Assembly: GCA_031761405.1 (NCBI GenBank)
Contig: JASEVX010000007.1
Span: 42,672,411-42,736,410, forward strand
DNA length: 64,000 nt
Direction: 5' to 3'
Source: Serripes groenlandicus
Lineage: Eukaryota > Mollusca > Bivalvia > Cardiida > Cardiidae
The notes under the pieces were generated by a model. The model did not search any database. It worked only from the letters and a program-made list of their open reading frames with translations, and had not been told where the DNA came from. Both the position numbers and the translations under genes were made by a program. Shown here one piece after another: positions 51,012-63,675 of this stretch. How positions within the stretch are numbered: position 1 is the stretch's first letter; each line of letters begins with the position of its first letter.

Positions 51012-51181
51012 GTTGCACACAGTGACTGGACAAGTTCTTGCCATCATCTGTCTGCTAATGAACGCCAATTGTAACCCGGTATAAAGTTGACGATCCTGAA
51101 GGTGAAAACAGTGACAATATTGTTCTCATTTCCGTACGGCGATGAGACATGAACGTAATTGATAAGCTGGTAAATTTCACT

Positions 51182-51410
51182 TTAACCCTTTCCCTCATAC
51201 GACAATTCTGCAGCAGACGACTTGAACATATTTTGTCAATAAATGGAAAATCTCTATAATTGAATGGATAACCTATGACTAAAAGTGGAAAACATTGTGT
51301 CAAAACGAGAAATTGCTCGTTTTGAGCAATTTCTTCTTTTGTCACTATGTTTTAAAAAAGCCGTCTAATGCAGAGGCGTCAGAAAGCGTCTATATGAGGG
51401 ATAGGGTTAA
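51182..51410. mobile_element. MITE-P copy, best preserved, TTAA on both sides
   Basis: TTAACCCTTTCCCTCATACG ... CTGCAGCAGACGACTTGAA left; GTCTATATGAGGGATAGGGTTAA right; central palindrome GAAATTGCTCGTTTTGAGCAATTTC. Serves as type copy. Confidence 0.9.
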
Positions 51411-51519
51411 TCCTTGACATTATTGTCTCGATGTCGAGTTATTTCGTTTCTATTTTAAAGAAAAATGCACAAAGAGAAAGCATTTAGCAATAATAGAAAT
51501 GTCACTTACATGTGATATG

Positions 51520-52310
51520 GTCCTGCAACACTATTGCGTATCGTACTAGCGTATGCAAGCGTTCTAAAAATATCACTCATACGCTGGTATACGCTGACAT
51601 ATGCATAGGTTTTATACGTTTCAAGCACGGTCGCATATGGTGGCATACGACGAGGCATATTTTTTTTAAGCATGCCTTAACAGTTTGAGTGTATTCGGAC
51701 GTATTGTTTATACTCAAAGCAGACGCAAGGCATACGCTGAAAACGCTCGAGTTACGCTAGAGGTACGTTACTCATAAGTCGAGTACGCTGGGCATACGCT
51801 GACATACGCTGGCATGAAGGTGTACATTGTACAGCTAGCGTAATTATGGCCATGAGTAACGTTCTTCGAACGTATGTCTGATGTATCTGCAACGTATATA
51901 TACATATTGACGTATGCCTGACGATTGAGTAACGTATACATAACGTAAAACTTGCGTATGATTGGCGTATGGCAAGCGTATCCCCTGCGTATTGTCAGTG
52001 TTTTGATAAAGTGTATAGCTCTACGTCTACTACAATAATGCTGTAATGTGAAAAGGTCACAGCTTATATGGGCAGTTTGTCATGTGATAGCGGTACGCTG
52101 GTCATGCGCAGTTCATACGCTACTCATTCTCTAGCCATACGCAGACTACGCTGGTAATACGCTGGACATACGCTGGTGATACGCTACTCATACGCTACTC
52201 ATAGGTTCAATACGATTAGTATACACACACTTCTGTATTTTCAATGGCTTTTTGTGCGTATAAACATTTATTTATGAATGTACATACGCAACTAATACGT
52301 TTCTTTCAAA
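51520..52310. repeat. Cryptic ATACGCT-rich region
   Basis: Dozens of short words ATACGCT, GCGTATG, CATACGC, GTATGC on both strands with irregular spacing (ACGCTGGTAATACGCTGGAC near 52150 is locally tandem). Non-coding. Confidence 0.75.
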
Positions 52311-52737
52311 AAATAATTGTGTGACAGGGCCATTATTACAACGGACTATGATATTTACCCTTTTTAACATCTAGCCACATTTTCAAGTGTTTACAGCTTT
52401 GCGACTTAAGACAATAGTGTTGGATGAGCAATTACTTCTTGTTGCCACAATGTTATGTTCTCTATTTTAAAATAATATTTTCGTTTCCAGTGAATTTCAA
52501 TATACTCTATTCTAAAATTGTGTTTTCGTTTCTAGAAAAATTCAATATTCTCTATCATAAAATTATATTTTCGTTTCTAAAGAATTTCATTAGATTTGCC
52601 TGAATGTTTTATCTGTACTGGCCTGCCCATACCATTACCTTATAGGGTCAGGCATACTCCAACAATGGCGGAACCCTTTAGAAATAGAGTAGCAATTAAA
52701 AGACTACAGAGACAACCTTTGTGTGGATCAACCGATT

Positions 52738-53376
52738 AACCAGCTCCGAGTATTTATGTATATGTAATAATTACACGGCACCAGCTCCGTGTATTTATGT
52801 ATATGTTATAAGTACACGGCACCAGCTCCGTGTAGGTATGTATATGTAATAATTACACGGCACCAGCTCCGAGTATTTATGTATATGTCATAATTACACG
52901 GCACCAGCTCCGTGTATTTATGTATATGTTATAAGTACACGGCACCAGCTCCGTGTTTTCATACATATGTTATAATTACACGGCACCAGCTCCGTGTATG
53001 TATGTATATGTTATAATAACACGGCACCAGCTCCGTATATTTATGTATATGTTATAAGTACACGGCACCAGCTCCTTGTATTTATGTATATGTAATAATT
53101 GCATGGCACCAGCTCAGTGTATTTATGTAAATGTTATAAGTACACGGCACCAGCTCCTTGTATTTATGTATTTGTAATAATTACACGATACCAGCTCCTT
53201 GTATTTATGTATATGTTATAATAACACGGCACCAGCTCCGTATATTTATGTATATGTAATAATTACACGACACCAGCTCCGTGTATTTATGTATATGTAA
53301 TAATTACACGACACCAGCTCCGTGTAGGTATGTATATGTTATAAGTACACGGCACCAGCTCCGTGTATTTCTTTAC
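52738..53376. repeat. 41-bp tandem array, about 15 units
   Basis: Unit CGGCACCAGCTCCGTGTATT + TATGTATATGTAATAATTACA, with alternating TAATAATTA/TTATAAGTA ends. Confidence 0.96.
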
Positions 53377-53449
53377 CATGGAGGAGCACGTGACCAATTG
53401 TTCCCGACGTGTTCTATATTGTTTCTACGAAAGTGAAACCTATGAGTTT

Positions 53450-53675
53450 TGTTTGGCCTGGGGCTTTAGCCCCTGGTCATAGTAGATAAACCAATTTTCG
53501 GAGTCGGCTGCCTGCCAATTGCTGTAAAATAACAACACATTCTAGGGTGAGACTACGTGGAAAAGATAGTTCATCATTGATTCAACAAAACTGCATTTAA
53601 GATTACCCAAAAAATTATTATAATGTTGTTGGAACACCAGTGAAATATTTAAAGCGTGAGTACTCCAACCTAATC
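53450..53675. repeat. Dispersed repeat shared with 26070-26215
   Basis: GGCCTGGGGCTTTAGCCCC, TTCATCATTGATTCAACAAA and GCGTGAGTACTCCAA in the same order as the other copy. Confidence 0.7.
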
Positions 53676-53954
53676 GAATTCGCGCCATTTGACAGAAAAG
53701 GTGTTATCTATATTGAGACATTGAAGGGTTTTTATGCCGTGTTATTTTGCTGCAATATTTTACTTGTCTACTATACATATGCGATATAAAGGAAGGGTAT
53801 CAATCCGTCACCATTGCTTGCTCATCCTAGAGAGAATCTGTATACTAGGAATGGCGTTGGTCATATTTGGGGAAATCAATGTGTTGGTAATGTTTAATTG
53901 TTTTTATGTATGTACACAAATAGGTTTAAAGACAAATGTGGAGAACCAGATGTT

Positions 53955-54460
53955 TAGAAAATAGAAAACTATCATTATATGTGTACTATAAGACAAATTT
54001 GTCTGTTGAATCATATGTAAATGCTTTAGATGTAGCTAAATTTCGTTAATGTTTTGCATCATTTAGATGTTCTCTGCATAGTCTTCTTATTGAAACTGGT
54101 AGATATTTTGGGATACAGAGAGAAGAACGCATGTGTCCATACTGTGATTGTTATATTGAGGATGATGAAATTCATGTTTTGCTAATTTGTCCTCTGTATA
54201 CTGATTTAAGGATTGTTTATATTCCAAGATATTACAGAGAACACCCTACGATAGAATTTTTTTATCGTTTAATGTCCAGTACAAATATTACTGTTAAACG
54301 AAATTTAGCAATGGGCTTAAGCTGAAATTATTGATTCATATACATATGTCTTTGCTACCTTTTGTCACGTTCTATACTATATATGTATGTATTTGTGTGT
54401 GTGTGTGTGTGTGTGTGTGTATTGGCCGGAGGCCTTTGTATAATAAACTTTGAAACTTTG
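53955..54460 (+). pseudogene. LINE (non-LTR retrotransposon) 3' remnant
   Basis: Reads KLSLYVYYKTNLSVESYVNA, a stop near 54048, then IETGRYFGIQREERMCPYCD, CYIEDDEIHVLLICPLYTDL and IPRYYREHPTIEFFYRLMSS. The C-P-x-C ... E-x-H-x-L-x-x-C-P pattern is the zinc-binding end of a reverse transcriptase ORF. A TG run and ATTGGCCGGAGGCCTTTGTA + TAATAAAC 3' tail follow. Dead copy: at least one stop and 5' truncation. Confidence 0.75.
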
Positions 54461-55605
54461 ACGTAGTAATTTACTTGAGTACGCCGGGTACCAGACGAAT
54501 TAGTCTTCTGCTTATTATTTGCATTTAGTGGAAAAGGGCTAAACAATGTCTGCATCTGCTCATTTATATACAATTATTTTGTTCGTGGTCCTTTATTTGA
54601 GATTTGTTTATTGGAGTTTTACAACGTTTTCAACATAATTTCGTGGCGTCATGGTTAGTGTATCTGAGGATGGGTTCGAATTCGAGAGGTACAGCGCTGC
54701 CGGAACGACATCATAGAATATTTTAATGTAAAATAGCCACCGTGATATGACTGGAAAGTTGTTGTTGAAAACAACATTAAATAGCACAAAAACTAATGAA
54801 CATGCATCACAATAAGCTTGTCATGTATGTGCATTTAAATAAAATCACTTCGATAAATCTAAACCCGTAATACAATGCTGAATTGTTAAAATGAACTTGT
54901 CCAGCTATTGCATTTGGAAAAGTTCATAGCCGATTCTAGGAATGCAAGACACAAATTTGAGATGAGAAATCCAACAGTTTAGTAACTATTCAAACGGCGC
55001 AGATTACCGACTAGCATGGCTCTATACTGTTGGCAAAGGCGTCACACAATCGGTTCCACAATGTAAAGGGGATAAACTGAAAACATCCGCTGAGTGGTTA
55101 TTTCCCTTTATACATTCTACTCGCCAAATGGCTATATATCCGAGTGCGAGGATAAACAACCCCAGATAATATAAACAGGGTCAATGTTTTAGGAAGCAGG
55201 CTATATTCGCTGATAGCAGAAAAAAACGAAGGTAAAGTCTTGGTGCTTCATTTTTTTCATTATGCCTTACTTTGTGGTAAAAAAAAGGCTTAATAGAAAC
55301 CCTTGAGTGTCAATCAATTACAGATTTCGAACAAAGCCAAGCTGACGAAAAATGCAAAGCTTGTCCTTCCCTAAATACGATACATAATCACGGTACAGCC
55401 GCGTCCAGCGATTTTGGGTCTGAGCGACACTCCATTTTGACATTATGCAAATACATGTAGACGTACAACTACTGGGGCTGCACTTCCAGTGAATGTTAGA
55501 AGCTTTATATAGGAATAAATAACAAATATGTGGGCGGCGAAGATTCTGATGAGACTTCGCGGATGCACATGTGTGTTTAAGTCTTCACCGTGCGCCGATT
55601 CATTC
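54461..55605. other. Intergenic, no gene; weak tRNA-like scrap
   Basis: 54640-54720 (GTCATGGTTAGTGTATCTGA ... GGGTTCGAATTC) resembles a SINE head. Nothing else recognised before the gap. Confidence 0.4.
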
Positions 55606-55805
55606 NNNNNNNNNNNNNNNNNNNNNNNNNNNNNNNNNNNNNNNNNNNNNNNNNNNNNNNNNNNNNNNNNNNNNNNNNNNNNNNNNNNNNNNNNNNNNNN
55701 NNNNNNNNNNNNNNNNNNNNNNNNNNNNNNNNNNNNNNNNNNNNNNNNNNNNNNNNNNNNNNNNNNNNNNNNNNNNNNNNNNNNNNNNNNNNNNNNNNNN
55801 NNNNN
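55606..55805. other. Assembly gap (200 N)
   Basis: Run of N; frames across it are meaningless. Confidence 0.99.
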
Positions 55806-57900
55806 GGGTTGTTCAGGTTAATTTTGGTTGAGAATTTGATGTATTTACGCAGGAATCTAAAATGAAATACTCTAGTACTTAGATTCCTGATTAACGTTAC
55901 CGCTGAAAATACATGTTATTCGAAAGGATTTTTGGAAATTCCGACGCCTAGGCTCACTTGCACATTTACCGTACATGTTATATTTTGTCAACTATTTATT
56001 TTATTATCATTTAAATAATTTGAATGTTTGAGTATATATGTTATCATTGGGACTCGAATATCTGAATTTGTTTTTGAGTCGGAATCGAAAAGTTGCCTTT
56101 ACTCCATTCGATTTACAATATTTAGGAATTACCAATGAACTTTACGCGCGATCAAGTTTGTTGAAAGCGTAGAAATACATTTTAATTATTAATCATGTAA
56201 TTCATATATTTTAACATAAAATTTCTTTGAGTTATTTCGTTTGGGTTAGTGATGTCGAATCAAATCAATTTTCGGCTTTATATGTCAACAAGTTACCGCA
56301 TTTTGATTTTTAGTCAGGAACTATAGGCGGTACAAGATTACCAACATGGGTATTAGCTGGCAACAGTTATTTCATTTTTAACAAAATATTCCACAAATCA
56401 TCCACTTTCATTGACATTATGTACGATCTGCAACCACCAATACATCTATATGAAGTCGAGATGGTGTTCAAAAACGGAGAGCTGATGTAGAAAGACAGAT
56501 GTGAAGTAATTCAATGCCGATATCGTAAAACGCCTGTCTAGATTCCAGTCTCAAAATGATGCGTCGTTTCGAAAATCAGCTAGTATAGCAATTGGCTCTA
56601 ACGAGCCCCTTGCTAAAACAAAATGCAATTTATTAGATCTCAAGTAAACATATGGACATAGTAAATCTAGGAGAAAAAAGAGTTTGGAATGCACAGCGTA
56701 TCGAATTTACCACGAGAATATGAATTAAGATTTGTATCCATCCGCGTAAAGCTAAACAAGAATTAACCTCAATGTTTCCTACAATATTATATTTATAAAT
56801 ACAGATTTTTATCACAAAAATACACCGTTTTTGGACGATTGTCGACAGACAGCCGTTCCAGGGTCAACAAATTACACAATTAATAAACGGTGTTTCGGAG
56901 TTACTAAGTTCCTTATTCCACAGGCAGCTCCGCCGAAACAAATAGTTCTAAGCGGAGTAATGTTCAAGTGATTTTCATGCCAAACAGATGATGTGATCAA
57001 ATCACTGAAAGTACTGGTGGGAGTGTTGTTGATTTTTGTGTGTAAAGTATGGTCAGACAGGCGGTTGCGTGTACATGTACATAAGAGACTTGTGTCAAAT
57101 ACGAATGCTTTCTTTTACCAATGAGGTTAGTCACTTTGAAAAAGCAGTTTAACCTTTGTATGCCCATGGGGCTTTGAATTGACAATGTCAACAGCTATGC
57201 TCGTGCCGGTTAATAATCCCTCAAGGAAGGTAGCCAGCATGTTATTGTAGATTTAAGTGAGTAAATCTGAAGGATGTAACATAATTGATAGTCATTAAAG
57301 GTAGAAAAAGACAATTAACGTAGTTTTCCTTGAAATTATAAATAAATATGAGGACCATTATGGTCCTATTTCGCTCAACCTCTGTAACAGAACTTAGATA
57401 GTTGTCCATTTATATATATAAGCTTACCAAGCCCCCTGGTAACTTTTAAAAAGACATAATTTCTCAAATTGACATTTTTATACTTTTAATAATTTTCAAG
57501 ATACAATTAAAATAAGTGACCCTCTAATCCATGTGACACTCAACCTGAAGGTGGTAATCATACCCTAATATATCTATAGGTGCTACCTATTTACGAATCA
57601 AAGCGCTGAAAGCGCTGATGGTATATGGGCATATGTAAGTTGAAAATATATGGCATAGATAATATAGACAAACATTGTTGAAACAATGACCTTTAAACAA
57701 ACCAAACCAAAAATGTGCGAAGCACACATATTGCCTGCCTATACAATACAAATACCTAATTTATCAAAGTTTGACCCTTTTCTTGTATAAACAAGATAAG
57801 AAGATTGACAAAAAACTGAGCAGCGACCCTTAATTAAAATATTTCCAGTTCAGAAATCACTAAAGATTCACAATGTATATTGTAATCATGCTGATAAATG
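55806..57900. other. Intergenic, AT-rich, nothing recognised
   Basis: No exon with paired splice sites, no repeat family shared with the rest of the window. Confidence 0.45.
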
Positions 57901-57904
57901 AAAG

Positions 57905-58690
57905 ACAATCGAAAGCATGCTAGAGTTATGTTTCTTTTGCACTGCACATATGTAGCTCTGAGTTTCCTATACAACAAGTCTTAAATTGATACATTGGACA
58001 TCTATTGAGACAATAACCGAAGAAATGAAAAATTAGTTTTACACCTAAAAAACCCAGATCAGATTTGTGTTCAAAATATTGTATCGATCTCTTAATCCCA
58101 ATGTTTACGTGTGACGACTTTGAAATGGATCCGCGAAACAGAAACAAAGTTTTGACCCATTAATGCAAACCGTAACGGACAGACGGACGGATGGATGTAC
58201 ACAAAGACGGACAGACAGTCAGTCGCTCTGGACAAAGTACAACGCTTGGGAAACACTCATTAACGAAACAAGGGCATTTCACGGAACGCATGTGTTGCAT
58301 GCGAAAGTCATATAATAAGTGAGAACATGAAAAGACAAAAATATACACACTCCAAACGCAGCATGCTTAAGTTATGGTAATGGTGCACTGCAAATGTGTA
58401 GGTCATAAGTTACCTACAAACCAAGTTTGAAATGGATACAATGGAAATTAATTGAGACAATCGCTGAACTAAATAAGGAAAATTGAAGATAACTAAGATA
58501 AGCAGACCAGAGTTATGTACCTAGTATTTTGCCGTTCTCCTGATCACACGGTATAAGTGTGACCACTTTCAAATAAATCTGCCATACAGAAACAACGTTT
58601 TGACCAATACATGCAATCCATGACGGACGGACGAATGCACATTCAGGCAGACAGCCGGCCGGACACCGGATTATACCTCCAAGCTTTACA
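57905..58690. repeat. Two diverged copies of a 350-400 bp repeat with GGACGGACG end
   Basis: Copy 1 (57905-58215) and copy 2 (58360-58670) share TTTTGCACTGC/GGTGCACTGCAAATGTG starts, TTGAGACAATNNCTGAA, CAGAAACAACGTTTTGACC and a GACGGACGGA end. Confidence 0.65.
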
Positions 58691-59045
58691 GACAGAGACA
58701 ACTTGTAAAGTATTGATTACAGAAGACTGGTTCGATGCGTCAAAACACGTCTGTGCTTAGATTATGGTATTTGTAAAGTATTATCAAATTAATTGTATCT
58801 CCGAAATGGGACCGTACAAGGTTAATTTACAAAAACCTATTTAGACTATATTTCTAGTTTATTTGTCAACATATACGTCTAGGACTAGATTACACGTTGA
58901 CGAACGTTGAATCTTCAATTAGCGCAAATGCATATACATTATAATTTTAGTCCAAAAATCGGTAGAAGCGCCTCAATTATAAAATAAATAACGACCTTGC
59001 GGTTATAACTCGTGTGTATGTTGACATTTTCGGCCAACTTTCTTT

Positions 59046-59255
59046 CCGACGTTTGACAAAAGTCAATGCGACATGCGTCATTCGTCTTTCACAAATGGGC
59101 TAAGTCTATGTGAAAAATAACCCAGTTGGTTGGGAAGATTGTTGTGTGGAGTACTGGTGTGAAAAAAAACAGGAAACACATTTGTAGATGAACTGGCCGC
59201 CGTGATATAACGTAGAAAATGTTAAAAACGGCGTTAAACCACAATCAATCAGTGT
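59046..59255 (+). mobile_element. SINE-2, forward, 5' truncated
   Basis: CGACGTTTGACAAAAGTCAA ... GAGTACTGGTGTGAAAAA ... AACTGGCCGCCGTGATATAA ... ACGGCGTTAAACCACAATCA. Confidence 0.8.
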
Positions 59256-59519
59256 TGAAATCTTATCTCTAATTTGTAGATTTAATTCCTATGTCCTAGT
59301 TGGGTCGACATACAGCGACACGTGAGAATATTCAACACAACACGCGACCTGTTTTACCAACAATTCTCCAGTAGCGGTGAGACCGTTAGTACCATTCTTT
59401 CATGGCATGTATACACAGTAGGACCTCTCTCTTTGGACGGATTATGTAATAACAAGTCCTTACCCTTGACCACGTAGACTAAATATACAGCAAACATCAT
59501 TTAACTAAGCCTGAAAGTA

Positions 59520-60350
59520 TTATTTTGAATAGTAATTTAAACATTGTGGAAAAAGACAAACTTGCTGATTATCATTTATCTGTTAAGGTTAGTCAAATGT
59601 GTCTAAAAGGGTCAAAGGTTAAAATAATAACTGTAGACAAATATTTTCGTTATCTAGGTTATAGAAAAAAAATGATTCATGTTTCAAAGCATTGTTTGGA
59701 AAGGAGGAATTGCTCATTGTCAGCAGTTGCTCCGTAGGCAAATATACTTTCAACATGCGTATGTAACTAAGTAGCTATAACGGAAACGGTTCAATCCTTT
59801 CCCGTTTAAAGTCGCTTTTTGACGCATGTGCAGCAGACGGCTGCAGAATGGTTATTCGTGACCCATTTCCTCTTTTTCCACAAACCTATGTATAAACTAT
59901 ATATTTTTCCTCTTGATGTAAGGCGAAATTGCTCGTTATCATTAATCTCTAGCATGTTATTCAAAATGTGTCCGGAAAGGAGATATAGTAAAAGAATGTT
60001 CACAGTAAAACGTTTAAATATGAAAAGAATTAATTTGAAACGTGTTTGAAAGCATTGTTTGAAAAGGAGAAATTGTTCATTGTCAGCAATAGCTCCTTCT
60101 TTCAACAATATTTCAATATTCGAACTGTTATATTATCACGGAAAGGGTTCCGCTTCCATGGGGAGGATGTAACCATTTCCCGCTTACAGACGCATGTGCA
60201 GCAGACAACAATCGAAAACATTGTGACAAAAGGAGAAATTGCTTATCGTAGGTAATTTATACTTTTGCCACAATGGTTTCAACTCCTTTCAATAATTTTA
60301 TTTACAGTGATTTGCACATTTCTCTATGTAAGTCGACTGTTGTAAACTAA
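59520..60350. mobile_element. Cluster of decayed MITE-P copies
   Basis: At least three pieces: AAGGAGGAATTGCTCATTGT (59700), TCCTTTCCCGTTTAAAGTCG (59794) and TTTCCCGCTTACAGACGCAT ... CATTGTGACAAAAGGAGAAA (60175). The small frames here are inside these. Confidence 0.65.
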
Positions 60351-61930
60351 TGGGGTCACAGCACGGTCGAAGTTACCACTGACATTAAGGTAAATCATAG
60401 TTCAGAGTGTGTTTCACTCGTTTGAACTATTTTGTATCATTAATTAATGCAAGCGGATGGTTTTTCGTGATTCGGTCGAACCAATGAAATCGTTGAAAAG
60501 GCTGATTATAACCAATCAAAACTCGATTTTGGTGTAGGTATACACATGTGGACTGTGGTTGCAGCTTTAATCCGACTTTTCGAAAGCAGCCTGAGTATGG
60601 GATAGGCGCAAAACGCCCCTATCCCAAAAAACCGCAAGATAATTATAAACAAAAATTAAAGAGCATACTTTGGCCACAATAAATGATTTATAAGTAATTG
60701 ACTAGACGATAATAATGTTAATGTCATGTGTCTTGCATTATCAAAACATATTTGGAATTCGTATTGCTGTCGTCTATTATTACGAACAGAAAATAATAAA
60801 GTAAAGACTTTCAGAAAATCATGGAATTGATTTATAATGAACGAGGTTAAAACATGAGGGCCAAGATGATCCTTAATCGATCACCTGCATTATGGTAAAG
60901 AAGCAAATAGATCAGCCTTTTTCTAATGCCACCTGGCGACTGCCTTTTTCAACCAGTCAATATGACTGGAACAAATTATGTAAGGGGTCAACTTTCTGCT
61001 AAACTCTTTCCCTATTAGAGACGATTTAGGAAAAGATTGTCGCCAAAAGAACAATTGCTTCTTATGAGAAAGTTATCCTTTTGACACAAAGTTTGATAAA
61101 TAATTATACTTTGAATGAGTGAGGTTATAGCTCATGTGCAGGAATTCGGGGTCTTTCATGTCGATACCACTTTTTTTGCGGGAAACGATGTCGCTCCATG
61201 ACGTTACGCCAAGATGAAGTTTTACGGAAATGACGTCACGACCTTCTTTGGCTACGATACAGTCAAAATTTAGTTTCGGCGAAGTAGGCTAACGCTGTCG
61301 TTTTTTTTGACGAACGGGGAAACATATTTGTTACATCTTAAATATCAATTTATAAAAAAAAAAAAAAAGACGACAATAATTTTCAATCCGTGTTTTTCGT
61401 CTCATTTTATACATACCCAAAATGGCGACCCCCATGAATTTGGCCAGTATCATTTCAGAAAGTTTCATGGGTTATTGCAAAAAAACAAAACAAAAACATT
61501 CTCACCCATTTATAGGTTTTTTTCGTATTATCTAGCAAGAAATAAACAGTCATTATTGTCTAATCCTAATGTATGATGCTTTTTCTGATAACTTAAGCAC
61601 GGAGAATTTTAGCCACTTTTAGCCAATGTCTGAAATGGCTAATGAAGACTAATTACATGATTATTTGCTTAAAATATGACTTTTATAGTATCAAAAAGGT
61701 TTTTGTTGGAACTGATGTGTTGGCCTAGTTTTTAATCTCATGTGATCCACACACAAATTCTGACCAAATGTCATGACGATTGGGTATTATATGTGACTCA
61801 AGACCATTAACAAGTTTACATTTAATTTTTTGTGTTCATAAAACAAAAATCGCCTGTCTCACCTTAATTAACAAATATGTACCAACACAACCGTCCGACC
61901 AGTACTTCCAGTGCTTTGATTTAGATGACT
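60351..61930. other. Intergenic, no gene; one MITE-P scrap
   Basis: 61003-61100 has CTCTTTCCCTATTAGAGACG and CAAAAGAACAATTGCTTCTT. CCATGACGTTACGCC and AATGACGTCACGACC lie at 61195-61250. Poly-A at 61353. No gene. Confidence 0.45.
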
Positions 61931-61931
61931 G

Positions 61932-62048
61932 GTTGCATTTATAAGGTTGTAACACGGATTAACAGCTGGCATAATTCCATTTGACAATGATTTGCTGAGT
62001 ACGAAGGTAATTGCGTGTTACTCTCTTATAACTGCAACACAGCATACA
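61932..62048. mobile_element. Decayed relative of foldback 7184-7340
   Basis: AGCTGGCATAATTCCATTTG, GATTTGCTGAGTACGAAGG, TAATTGCGTGTTACTCTCTT follow the same order as 7184-7340, but the arms are mismatched. Confidence 0.6.
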
Positions 62049-62338
62049 CCTTTCGGAGTATCATTTTAAAATTGTGAATACATGTTATTGTAAATAACTA
62101 ATTACATGTGTTTTAAGACCTTTATACTATGTTTATATGTATGATGATGTATATGCCCCACGAGTCGGGTGTGTTTACTTTGTACAAAGCTTATTATTCA
62201 TGTTTATTTAAATAGATTCAAGCATTCACGTTAATAAACAACATTCTTTCTTCATTCATTGAACCTTTGAATTATCATAAAGAATGCTGTTGTACAAGTA
62301 ATATTATATTCGTATGTCCGTGAACGACAAGAAACATG

Positions 62339-62569
62339 TTAACCCTTTCCTTTTCACAAACACCTTAAGACGCATCTGAAGCAAACGTATTTTAAAAACA
62401 TTGTGGCGAAAGAAAAAATTGCTCCTATGGAGCGCTTCTTCCTTTTGCCACAATGTTTCAATTATATTCAATATGTTGTTCAATGTTGTTGGAAGAGACT
62501 TTCCACATGCTTATCAAGATTTTTTCAAAATCTTATCATACAGATTTATTGTATGTGGGAAAGGTTTAA
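62339..62569. mobile_element. MITE-P copy with TTAA on both sides
   Basis: TTAACCCTTTCCTTTTCACA left; TTATTGTATGTGGGAAAGGTTTAA right; inner AAATTGCTCCTATGGAGCGC. Confidence 0.78.
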
Positions 62570-62884
62570 TAAAAACACACTATACAGACAACGTTCAACC
62601 TTCGGTTTGTGTCCACGATTTTTAACCTAAATTTACATTTGCGACAGTCAACAGGAATTTGCATCTCAATAGTATTTCGGGATAACTACCCAAACGGTAT
62701 CAAGTTCGAATCCAGGCTATGCCATCATTCTTTCCGGTGATTGACAAAGGCCATTGTGACTAGCATATTCCTTCTCCCACCAATTGGCTAATAAACAGTA
62801 AAGAAAAAACAGCAATGTCAGATGAGATCCAGTTACATTAGAACAATGTCGAATATAATACTGATGCAAATCACATTGTTATTT

Positions 62885-63675
62885 AAACCGGTCGCCGGAG
62901 TCTGAACTAAAAAACAAGTGAAAACGGCACGCAAGCAATCAAAGGCAATACAATTGGTATCACAGCATTCTTTCTGCAATCCTACTAAATACGAGGATAG
63001 CAACCAATATGTTTATAATTAACCACCAATCACACAGTTGAATTAGCATACACATACATTCGTATATATATATATAATAACCATTAAATGGTTAAACCTT
63101 TGATCAGTTAATACATACAATAATTATCTCCCTTGTCTGCCATTTTGATGTGAACCTGTCGCCGTGATCTAGCTGAAATACAAGTGCAAACGGCACGCAA
63201 GCAATCGAAAGCAATACTTTGATATCAAAGCATTCTTTCTGCAACCCTACTTGCTGAGAGGATAGCAACCAAAATGTTCATAATTAACCCCCAATCACAC
63301 AGTTGAATAAGCATACACATACATTCTTATATATAATACCATTAAATGGTTAAACCTTTGGTTATCTAATACATATTTCCCACAACTACAATAATTATCT
63401 TGTCTGCCATTTTGATGTGAACCGGTCGCCGTGATCTGAACTGAAATTCAAGTGAAAACGAAACGCAAGCATTCAAATGCAATACTTTGATATCAAAGCA
63501 TTCTTTCTGCAACCCTTCTTACTGAGAGGGTAGCAATCAATATGTTCATAATTAACCACCAATCACACAGTTGAATTGGCATACACATACATTCTTATAT
63601 ATATATAATAACCATTAAATGGTTGGTTATTTAATACTACAATAATTATCTCCCTTGTCTGCCATTTTGATAGGC
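62885..63675. repeat. Three tandem copies of a 265-bp unit
   Basis: Block with CGGTCGCC ... CGCAAGCAATCNAANGCAATA ... AAGCATTCTTTCTGCAA ... AATTAACCACCAATCACACA ... CCATTAAATGGTTAAACCTTTG ... TCTGCCATTTTGATGTGAAC occurs at about 62885, 63150 and 63420. Confidence 0.88.

Noticed and set aside
59525..60255. Small plus- and minus-strand frames
   Set aside because: They lie inside decayed MITE-P copies and share sequence with many non-coding copies.
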